This document shows positions 49,101 through 61,100 of a stretch of 64,000 nucleotides of DNA, piece after piece. The position numbers were made by a program, and so were the translations under genes. The notes beneath the pieces are model-generated. The model was not told the DNA's origin, did not search any database, and saw only the letters and a program-made list of their open reading frames with translations. Origin of the DNA: Orthonyx spaldingii (Eukaryota; Chordata; Aves; Passeriformes; Orthonychidae); contig VZTJ01005692.1 in the NCBI GenBank assembly GCA_013397795.1, forward strand, positions 1 through 64,000, read 5' to 3'. The first letter of the stretch is position 1. Each line of letters begins with the position of its first letter.

Positions 49101-52100
49101 TGTATTTGCATCTGTGCATTGCACATTTACACAGGATTACAGCATTTCCATTCACCTTTTGTCTACTAGGTATTAAGACAACATTGTACTTGCAGTAAAA
49201 GCTTGTCTTCCAAGCTCTTTATAAAGTCATAGCAATGTATAAGTGCTTATAAAGAGGCATTATTTTATCTTCTCACTGTTAGCATCAGTAAAACAAAGTA
49301 TCTGAACAGTGAAAATATGGAAGGCAAACAGAAACACCTTTGGAGTGTTTGGGGAAATAATTAATGAAAAGAACAAATTTTTTTTTAAATTAAAAACAAT
49401 TTTAAAACTCATCTATACTATACATGGTCTGTATCTACAGTTAAGACTTCAAAATCTGTTAAAACATTCAAGACTAGAAATGTTTGCTTGAAAGAGTATG
49501 GCTTTTACCTTCTGCTTCTGGATCAGATGAATTTACTACACTAAATAATAAAGTTCCATCTCCATTTTTTTTCAGATAACCAATCTGTGAATAGAACCAT
49601 AGAGATACAGGAGCAGTCATTCAAAACTGTTTACACTCAAAGAAGGAGTTGCCCATTTACGGAGAAAACTATAAGAAGCATTTTAGCTGTATTGAGATAC
49701 TGCACTTTGTTATTCCCTTTTTCATACAGAGAATCTTGGGTCACAACTATTTAACACCACTTAGCAAGTGTTTCAGAACAGAATACTTAGGAGAAGAAGT
49801 TCATATATCATGTATATAACACCTTAGTCATCTTTCTAAACCAGATCTAAAGTTTTCACCCAAGACAAACCCAATTCCATTATCATCTGCACGGAGCCAG
49901 CCTTTCTGACTGCAAAGTCTAGAACACACACTCTTTTTAGAAGAAGAACTGTAACTCCTATCCACAAAGTCACTGCTTCTTTTCAAAGCTAGATTGAATT
50001 GCTTGTTTTCATGTCTCACCCACAACTTTTTCTAATGAAAAGTACTTTTACTAACACACTAACAAATTCTTCAAGAGGAAGAAGTGCTGTGACAGACCTA
50101 TTGAAGCACACAAGCACAAAGCTAAAGACAGATGTGAAAGACAACAGAGCACCAAGGTCTGTACAAGTAGAGCCAGATCTGATGCAACAAACAAAGCTCA
50201 TGTCAGAAGCTGACTACACGTGAATTGAGAAAAAAAAAGACTGTAACCTCTCAATACACAGGGAAAAAACTGCTCTCTCCCTACAAAAACATTAGTAAAT
50301 ACTTCCAAGGAAATCAACAATAAATCTCCAGTATTTTGTTTTTTATCCCCTTCAATCTGAAAAAGTTTTAAAACTCTCTCCATACAGGAGGCCAAAGCTA
50401 ATATTTGCATACAATAAAAAAAGAGGTGAGAGATGTTGGAAAGAGAATGAATAAGACCAATACCTTCAAGTGATAGCAAAAGTTAGCAATAGCTGAATTC
50501 CAAGAACATGCCAGTGTTACCTAGATTCAGTGGGACATGCAGTGGGACTGTCTAGCTGATATAACAGCCTAGGCAATTAAGAGCTGCACACCTTCAAAAA
50601 TTTCCTTGAACACTGCAAAACTGACTGCATCAGCATGAAAGACTGGTATTGCTTTGAAGAGACTTAAGAAGCCACTCTTTGGAGGTTTCAAATAGCCTTC
50701 AATCCTAGCAAATCTTCTAATTATCCAAAGAAACAGAAATACATTAAAGCTAAGCCTTCACTCACTATTCTCTGCAGCTTTACTTCCTAATCCAGTTGAG
50801 CCTAAGGTGTCTGCATAATCAGGGCCACTGCCCAAGAAATGGACATTTAAGTTTGAAGACACAACACCACTTACGCTTCAAAGCAAAGTTTCTTCTGCGA
50901 TAGTTTTTAAATCAGTGGAAAATGCAGGATGGGGCAACATCCTGATTCTTCTCTCAACTGCAGTGGCCACTAGAGTGACAGATGAGAAATGGGAGCAAAG
51001 GTGGGAGCAACCCTCCTCAAAATTCAAGGGAAAGAGAGTAACTGTATCTCAGTATAGATCTGTAGCAAAAGGCTGGAGCACTCACTCTAATCCTAGCATA
51101 AGGAAATGAAGGAATCCACAACCATCACCACAGAGCTAAAAAACCCACAGCTCAAAAACAGATACTTCAGAGAAAACTGCACCAACAGCATCACCGAGCT
51201 TGTCCTTCTAACCCTTGAAACCGTACAAAACCCAAATACATGGAACAATATCAGAATCACATTCAGGACTGTCAAACCTGCTATTTAAACCTACTCAATA
51301 AAAGATCTTTGTATTTGGTAATCATGCTCCAGATGACAGCTACTACTTCTAAGTACAAAACTACAAGAGTTTACAGACTCTTCTCATTAAAATCAGTAAT
51401 TTAACACTTTAAAATATGTTAATTCCTGTGGGGAGGGGCGGGGACAATCTTAATAGCCCTTCAACCTATGCCGTAGTTTGCTTTTTCTGAGGTTGCAACA
51501 GTAAGAGAAGTGTGATGTTATTTGAATCACTTTCAATACTAAGGGTTGCAATTCAAGATTGAGCAACATTTCATTGTCTCCTACAAGTGATTTTCCAAAG
51601 ATGTTCAACAGTCAGTAGAACCTGAGATCCACTTAGGATCCCCTACAATGGCTTTCAGTGGAAACTAAATAATAGACAACAGCTATATTGGTATTCCATA
51701 CAGAACATACATCCCAGATGTTCCAGTCTCAGAAAGCCTCACAGTAAAGCCTGTTCCTTAATCTGAAACAGAGCACTCAGTAGTCAGGCACAAACTGGAA
51801 TTGCAAACTGCCATGTGCACTAGACCTTGCTGTTGGGTAGATATCGATTGATCCTATCCCGAGCTTCATCTGCTGCATGTTCCACTAGTGCCAGGACATG
51901 TTCTTCAGCAGTGCTGTCTGTCAGGCTGCACGCATTTCCCTCAGGTTCAAAAATGCAGCTAAAAAAGAGAAGAGGAGGAGCTGTAGAAATTAAAAGCTAA
52001 AACAAAACAAAGGGCTGAATTCTGGCTTTGCTTAATAGAATAATCAGCCCCACTCTTCTCCCAGTGTCAGTCTACTTCAGCATTTAAGTGGAAGTGTAGT

Positions 52101-55100
52101 TATATTATGAAGTTTTGCAGCAGAAGCTTCGAACTACCAAACTAATTAACTGCAAAAATTTAATTGTTTCTGTACCTTGATGAAAATTAAGTTTAAAATG
52201 AAGTACAAAACAGAGATTGGGACTAAAACTGCATTAATACAGGGTGAATGCCATATGCATCCTTAGTCTCCCACATACATGAATAGGCTACTTTCAAAAA
52301 TTCCAAATAGGAAGATGCAGAAAAGAAAGTACATAATGAGGGACAGAAACTGTAGGTAATCAGAGGAAAAACTCAACAGGCTGCTCAACTATGTCATATA
52401 GCTGCTTGCAGAAGTAGGACACAACTCCCAGTCTAACAGGGAGTCCTTCAATTCCTATGTTTGTGAGTACTGGCAATCAGTATTCCTAATCTGCATCAAT
52501 CACACCATTGCTTGTAATTGAAATTACAGAATTTAACATTTATCTTGCAGTAGATCCCTGTTCATTAAAGCTCCAAAACAATAAAATTATAGCAAATAAG
52601 CATACCCAAAGATGGAACAGGACATAGCTATCACATAAAATCAGAAAAAAAAGTAGTATCATAAAGAGAAGTGTGAAGATATCATAGAATATCGCAGTCT
52701 TCATTATATTTTATATATAAAATAAATGTTGTACATCAAAATAGTTCAGGGTATTATATGGACATTAGACACTAGGGCCAAACACCTTAGGTACTGGGTA
52801 GAGCATCTCCTCACACCAAATCCATTTCTCTCTCCTGCGTTATCTTCTTCCATTTGCTTAGCTAAGAATTTCTCTCTGTATAGAGATTCAGATCCGATAC
52901 ACAAGTAAGTTTTGCTATTAGAGACAACAAAAAGATCACAGGATCATACTATTACAAGACAAATGTGTTATATGATTTTGTTTCATTGAAACATTTTAGA
53001 AAGGGTGTACACAGCAGGGAACTCCCCAACAATTGGCACTTTCTATCACACTCTACAGAATACATAAAGGACAAGAATTCTGAGAGAATGTTCAGAAGAT
53101 CACAAAATCCTTAACAGAATTTTCAAAAACTACTTAAACATTAGGATGTTCAAGTGATCAAGTGACTTTTTAAACTGTATAGAGGTCTAATCTGCTTTAA
53201 CACTTTGCAAACATTGACTTCAACTCCTGTGTTTTTAACCATGAAATATGTCAGCAAAAATATCTGCTATTAGGTTTGATTTTCCCCCTCCAAGGGTCTT
53301 ATTGTTCATCAAAAAATACAGTATCAATCCTACAGATGCAAAAATACAAGTGTTTAAAAGTTCAAGTTAATTAGAAAAAACCAAATTAATTCCAACTACT
53401 AAAGTTACACAAACATTGAAAAGAACAGAAAAGTAAATTTATGCTACAGCTGATTACAGAGAAACTGGTACCAGGATAAAATTAAAGGTCGTAATTTTTA
53501 ACTGTCTGAACTGTATGTTAAGGTATATATTAAAGACAGAGCCTCACTGTATGTTTTGGCAGTCTCAATTTCTTGCTCTGTGACAAAGTACAAAGTTACT
53601 CCTGTAATAGAGTTTATGCAAGAATTAATGCTGGACACCACACAAACCAAATCATCGTGTCTTCTAAAAAAATACAAACAATCAAAAACCAAAGCACCTC
53701 CCCCTCAAGTCTTGTTTAGAAAAAGGTGCTTTCCGTTGATTTCTATACACAATCCATTAAACAAGGGACAAAATACTCTTTCTTAATTCTCTCTGATACA
53801 GCAACAGATTTGTTTCTGTATGTTATCATTAGAATAGTTTCCACCACAGAAAACTACCGTTTAAAATTATTTTTGAAGGTACATATTGCAGTCTTCTATT
53901 TAAAAAAAAAACTACATCAGAATACTACTTCTTCCATCAGCATTAAGGACTACAAAAATGCTGAAAGTGTAAAAAATAAAAAGTGGCTGATGAGAAGTCT
54001 AAAGATCACTTTTAAAAAACATAAGACAAGGTATATGTCACTTTTTTTTACTTTGAAGATTTAAAAAGAAACCTGCAGAACATGACTACATGTTCAGATT
54101 ATTTAAGACATGACTAGTGATGCTCTGTTGCCGTATTTTTTCCATAAAATTCCAGCTCATATAATGCTCTACAATTTAAATTCACAGTCTATCTTTGGAT
54201 GTCTGTGCAAGAAGTGAACAATATAAGTTGCTTGTATATCACGGTTTCTGCTAAAATTTCATAAAATAAATTGACTAAATTCAGATTTTAAAAAAAATCT
54301 TACTAATATTAGATTTTAGCTGTAAAAATATGAATTTGTGACATGGGGGTGCCTATTACCTGGAGGATTACTATTGCACTAGCAATGTATTTTACAAAGA
54401 AGCTTAATAAGATTTCATTGAGGAAATGTTATCATCTGCTCTAGAATTAATTTCCTGTACCTGCATAACCTGCCAGATACAGTTAAAGTTAAATAAAATC
54501 ACTCACTGATCTGGGGCCATTTTGCCCTCCTGGAAAGAACCTCTTACATTTTGACGCAACAATTTTAGGAAAGGAAAAAAGGGACAAAATACAAAGTGTT
54601 TGTGGCTATACCCAAAATAAAATAACATTTTACACCATCATGAGAAGAAACCACTCATTATTTTAAAAATACATAAAGAAGAATAAAAATATCTCTATAG
54701 ATATTAACTGTAAGTGTTTAAAAGGATATGCAGTCATATTTTGAATTGTTTGCTTCAAGTTGGGAATCGCTGGGTTATTAAACAAGTTCTATAAGTAAAC
54801 AAATAAAATACAACAAAATTGCCCGTTTATCCTATGGATCTCAAGGAAAAATGTTGAGTTTTTTTTCTCAGTTCTTTGCTGCTGTCTGCTACAAAAGCTG
54901 CAACAAGCCAGTAAGCATGCCCATTAAAACCTTTACCTAATAACTTCTTTATTTTGCTTTTTGGATTTCTTGGTAGTCTCTGCTTGTACAGGAACAACTT
55001 CAGGAACAGGTTCTTCAACTGTTGTGTCTTCATCACCCAAAAGAGCTGCCTGCTGAGAAAAATCCATGTCCTGCATAAACGACATGCTGCGCTTCAAAGC

Positions 55101-58100
55101 TAACAGCCGTTCCTAGAATCAGAAAGGACAGAGCGGCAGGGACTTAACCTTTCCCTCATAGCCAAGATGCTATGATAATGGGATGGGATGGGAATGGCCA
55201 TAGCCTTATTTTGTTCTTAATGTCTCGTTTCCAATGGTGATACAACATGATTTGGTCATGGTAGCATGGCATCAGAATTTCTGCAGCCCAACTATCAAGA
55301 GAGAAACAAACAAACAAACTGCATATGCAAAAACAACTATTTTACACAAAACTTACCATCACTATAACACATGCACACACACACACCCACACACATGCAC
55401 ACACACAGAGCAGCTCACAAAAAAACCTCCATTTGACAAGCCAACAACTGTATTTGAGTAAAAAGTATTTGCAACACCTCTGAAAACTTCCCTACACCCA
55501 ACACCTTGAAAAAAGTACAGCTTTCTTGTTATGCAGAAAGAAAACTTAAATGGGATCTTATTTTCAAAGTTTCAGCCAGAAGTAGGATTTTACAGTAGAG
55601 TTTAATATATGTGGATGCTAACTGCTTCCACTGAAAGAAGCTCCTACAGACTTCAGTGGTGTAGGTAAGGTTGAGAAATAAGTAAAAATTAGTGAGTTAT
55701 AACAAGAATGCCATCAAGCCCTTAAATATAGCAACACTAACTGGCACTATAATTAATCACAGATGGATGAAACAACATTTACCGTTGTTACTATGTTCCT
55801 TTAAAGTATGGTAACATAAAAACCCCCAAAGTTTCTGCTTTTTGTTTTTAATAGGTCTCTTACTTTGCTCATCATCTTAAAGCCTGTGTGCAGTATCTTC
55901 TTGGCTAGCTTGTAGTAAACAGTATCTGGTCTGTTGTAAGTCATTGCATTATCACACATCAATTTAAAATCTGCCTGTAAAATACAAAACAAAAGAACAG
56001 TAAACATTTCAAGTCCTTTGTTAAATAACTGGAAGATACCATTCCATCTTGGCAGCTCTGTGAAAAACACGGTAATATTCCAGCAGCAGGGTCATGAATG
56101 CCAGCCAAAAGCAGAATTGCAAAGGTTGGAGCCTTTTTTACCTTTCCAAGATGCTCAGTTTTCTTTGGAACTGGCTGTTAGTTATAAAAAACACACTCTT
56201 TCCTGAATGCCAATGTAACACTTCCTCCTTAACCAAATGGCACAAACAGAAGAAATGGAGAAATCACCACAAGGACCGAGCCACTAAGGTAACTTTTAAC
56301 AGCATTTAAGCACTCTGCCTTCAATTAACGAGACCATCACAAAGACAGAAATTCAGAAACTGACATGGAGGAGCAAACGATGACCAAGAAGCAAAGAGGT
56401 GCATGTCAGCTACACTTCTAGTGATGGCCTTTCAAATGCTGCAGAAAATGCCAGTCTTTTGCTTGCCCAACTTTGAAGTAGACCCTTTTTTCCTGCAGCA
56501 AAATGGATGAGTTTTCCGCAGCAATTGCCCCTCTCCTAAATGCAGAAGAGAGTTCTTGCAGATTCTATTCTTAGACAGATTATTTATTGTCTTGTGACTA
56601 CCCTGAGCTAGTTGCATCATAAAGGTAACCTTTTCAGCAGACTTTATTTCAGAGGTTAAAAACCTTTGCGAACTTCATTTCTGTATTAAGCTTACTGCTT
56701 TGTAGCTCCATGTAATTAGGTACCCTCATGTAGCTAGAAAGGGAGTCCACATCCTTTTTCACTCTAACATTGGCAGAATTTTAGCAAACTTTTATTACGC
56801 CTCAGACTATCAGCACAAGCTAAGCCCTTCGGAAAAAAAATGCGTCAGTCTAAAAAATATTGCAATTTTCATTTTTTTAGGTTTCTATCCCAGCAGTTTC
56901 AATACACTCAATAACTAAGTGAAGTTGCAAATAACCTTGCCAAGTAAGTTTCTGCCAGAAGATGGTTTCAAATGAAGTTATACGAAAAGCAGGATAATTA
57001 AAGATAAAAAACTTGTAGTTTTTATTGACTGTCATACAAGATGCTTCAGTATATCCACAGCTTTCTTGCAGATAGATTACAAATTGTTCAAATTACATTT
57101 TAATCAATTTAACAAGGTCTAGATTTAAAAAAAAGGGAAAAAAAGAGCTCAGTGGCTTAAGTCTTTGTGATAGACTTACTCCTGTTAAACTTTAGCAGCA
57201 TAAATTCCACAAAACTTCAGAACATGTTCTTGGCTTCCACAGTAATTTATAGGCTGTAGCAGAATCTAACAGATTATTTGTAACACACTGAATATATAGA
57301 AGTGCTCAGTTCTGAAAAAAATGAGCATTAATTGTAGAAGCCTGTAAGAAAGGCTCCTACAGTTAAAAAGAATCTTCAGTTTCTTACTAGTTGTGAAATA
57401 TCTAAATCTTTATTAATTCACCTTGAATTCAGTGACTGATTTGTATTCGCTTGCTGCAATTTTTTCCTTCATCGTACCAAAATCCATAGGGTGTTTTATG
57501 ATCATGGAATATCCAGGAGCAATAGCATCCGTGACTGGAAAAGCAAAAAACCCATGAGGATCTTTCCTAAAAATAAAAACAATACATTTAGACCTACAGC
57601 AGCAAGCAAATGATCCTTACTTTTATAGCACATTAATGACACAATAGTGCAACTTAAAAAACAAAAGACACTAAAAACATTCTCATAAAACAGATGCATG
57701 TTTGAAAAATTTCCTCATAAAGGAGAGCATTTTGATTTCACATGTGTAGACTTTTTGAAAGACATTAAAAATGTCTTGCGATTCAATTCAATGATCAATT
57801 CAAGCTAGTTCTTGTATTTCTTAATTAATTCTTGTATGTTTTCTATGTCTCTACACTCCAAACTGGTCCTTTGGCTTCATTGAGTAAAAACACTCAATTC
57901 TTCTTGTTCATAAGGTCCTCTAAAAATAAATACGTTTAATTTTTTAAAATTAGTTCCAAATTCAGCTTATTGCTACGAAATAAAAAAGGAATGTTTTTTT
58001 AAAATATGAGGTACAAGTTTAAGAAAACAGTAAAATAAAAAGCCTCTCCAAACTAAGAGCATTATCAAGTAACCAGGTCTGAATTTGCTTTGTATCTGAC

Positions 58101-61100
58101 AGTGGACACTGAATAAAACAAAATTGAATTAAAACAGTTCAACGTTTTAAAATATTATGGAGTCATAACTGGATTTTAATCCCTAAGCTATGTCATTAAT
58201 ATTTAATAAATTTATAATGGCAACGTATCCTCTGCCCAAAACACTTATTTCCCTGCCCAATGCTAGAATTGCAAAGTTGGTAATAATTTTCCTCAACTTA
58301 TCTTTAAAAACTACCAGGTCTGATACGGTTGCAAAGGTTAACAAATATAGTACAGTCAATCTCTAGGCACTATTTTGAAACAGAAAACCAGGATAAGAAG
58401 TTGCCGAGTAACACATACAAATATGCATCAGACACTGCCAACACAGTTGAAGACAAAATAACATGTACTACCTTTGAAGCTGGCGAAGGAAGTGTTCCAG
58501 TAATTGCTGGATCGGTGTGCTCTCATTTTCAGCTGCATTTTGAGATGAAATTAGAGATAAATGTGATGAAACAGAATACAAGTATTTGTTTATTTTAAAA
58601 TATAAATACCAGAGAGAAAATCTTATTGCAAGTACAGTTTCTACTGATCTGAGGCTGAATGTGACAAATGGGTTTCAAAGCAGAAGCACATCAGATTTCT
58701 AAGCACAGAGTACCTATTTCTTCTTTTGTTTTCCAAGCTTTTCTTTTTTGCCACATTAAAACCTAGCACCCACTAAGTCAGATGTAATGCTAAGTTTAGT
58801 AACTCTACGAACATGTGTTGCTAAGATCAAAATAAGGTGTTATATAGTTTTGCAGAAAAAGTGAAATTTGGTTGCTCAAATACTGCAGTTGGGAAATCCA
58901 TGTTCTTACAACATGTTCACTGTGCAACTTAATGGTTTCTTTACCATAAATCCCATGCAATCACCTTCTCTGAACCTTTCAATCACAGAGTGATAAACAG
59001 ATGCAGATTTGCTGGCAAGAGAAGTAACGATTACAATTTCACTTCCTGTACAGATTACACAGGAAACACTACGCGTTAATTACCTGTTACTTCAGAGAGA
59101 CTGGCTTTAGTGAAGTTTGAAACATTAAAGAAGCATCAAGAATTGAAAATCCCACTCTCTATCATGAGAAAAGACATTTTCTTTCTTAACCAGAATGGGT
59201 CAGGTAATTTATATGCTTTCCAATACCATTTTACAAGCAGATGAAAAGAGAATAACAAAGGGTTTTTAGCTTGTCAGTTTTTAAGGCTCCTGACTACCCA
59301 GAGACATAAAACTCTGACCAGAAAACTTCAATTACCTTGACAGCTGATGGTCACCATTCCTCAATTCAATGTGTGGTCACAATTATAAAACTCCTTGGAA
59401 CTACTTGACCAGTCAAATGGCAGTATTTCAAAGACAAGCCTCACAATATTCCTAAAGAAACTTTTTTTTTTGCTACTAGGTTCCATTTTCAGGCTTATGT
59501 GTAACTGAGATAAAGGTGTAATTGAAAATTCTTTTAACTAAAGGTTTCCACTGAGTAATGTTAAGTTTTAATTATCAAGCAATGGCTACAGGTAGAAAAA
59601 GCACGGCAAAATTGGAAGGGATTAAAGACACAGAAGTTGCCACACACAACTGACATATTTTGACTGGTGGTGAGAATTAAAGAAGATTTGTAAATGAAAA
59701 ACACAGGTGGTGGGTGGTGTCTACAGTCTTTAGAGACATGCTATCACAACTTCCTTTTCATGCGAAGAGAGATACTAGAACTCCACATAGGTTAGAAAAC
59801 AAAAAAAGACTCTAACAACACCTAAGGAGTCTTCAGAAGAGTTTTTTCCCCTGAAATTAGTGAAACTTAGTTTTAGACATTCTGATCGCTGTTGTGTAAA
59901 TGCTAAGGAGAAGGAATTAGAGGAGCTCTATGCACAAAAATACTTTTATAACTTTATAGGTTTATTCCGCCAAGGAACAGAAGCCAGAGACAGATGTCCT
60001 TGGCAACGTCAGTCACCTGAAAACAAACCTATTAAAACACGGGAGCACCAAGAGGAATACTGACTTTTCAGATAGCAGAAACTTCTGAATGCTGGAAAAA
60101 GTAAATTTCCTAAATTTCAGTAAATCTTCGTGAAAATTTTACATTTAGGTACCTTTGACAAAAGCTTTGTTTTGTGTGCTTTTAAAAAGAACCAAAATGA
60201 CTTAATCTTTCACACTGCTCACCTGGCTGAGTTCTGCATGCTCTGACAGGACGATCTGGAGGAGGTTCAACCTCCACCTTTTTCCCAGGATCAAAGTCAT
60301 CAGTTTCTCCTTCAGTGTCACACTGTTCTTTCTCCCTTTTCCTTTTTTTCTCTTCCTAGCACAGCAGAGAGAAGACATATTTTAGAGGGATGTACTTAGA
60401 ATGTGCAATCCCACACACCAAAAGGTAAGAAACAGTGATGTTTTTAATTTGGAATAGTTAATCAATATATGAGTAATAATATGGTTTAAACAATACTGCA
60501 TACATTTTCACTATCACTTTTTCAATTTTCTATTCTAATTAAAACTGTTCATCTTTTGCTGCTTTGTATTTAAATGTGCAGGAATGTTCTATCATTCCTG
60601 CATGTTTATTGAAAAGACTGTTGAATACTGAAGCTATTGATATGTAAAATTGCACAATAATAAGCTACACCAGAGAGCAAAGAAAGTTAATTTACTATTC
60701 AGTAAAGATGAATCTGTGGCTCTGCTCTCATCAGTGTATTTTTCTTGTTTGCCACATTAAACAGAAATGAGTAAAATATGTAACAACTCAGCCAACAAAA
60801 GAACCATAAGAAACAGTGGTGGCAATTAATGATCTCTTCCTGAGTTTCAGAGCAAAGGGTGGCCTAGGTCATTCCTGAAATCCTGCAGTCATTATCCGTG
60901 TTTGCACAGAAAAGCACACGTTCATTAACTTTCCTTAGACTATGGTTTTGTAACTTAGTTATCCATTAGCTTATTTTGCATATAATAATAATGAAGTTCT
61001 GGGAAAAAAAAATCCAAACAACCCCCACTCCGCAACTCAGTAAAGCCAACTGATACCGCAAAATCTTGTATGAAGGACAGTTGGTTTTGTTACATTTCAA

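Larger units (their letters stand above)
47339..51825 (-). other. BRD9: BRD9 introns 8 to 10
   Basis: Intron 10 is 47339-48129, intron 9 is 48226-49508 and intron 8 is 49585-51825. The part around 50500-51300 is somewhat less AT-rich and could be an old, unrecognised transposon relic. Short open frames there lack splice sites or family similarity. Confidence 0.65.
55113..60222 (-). other. BRD9: BRD9 introns 3 to 6
   Basis: Intron 6 is 55113-55863 and holds a CA-type microsatellite; intron 5 is 55975-57421, intron 4 is 57567-58471 and intron 3 is 58533-60222. The rest is AT-rich without features I can name. Confidence 0.65.
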
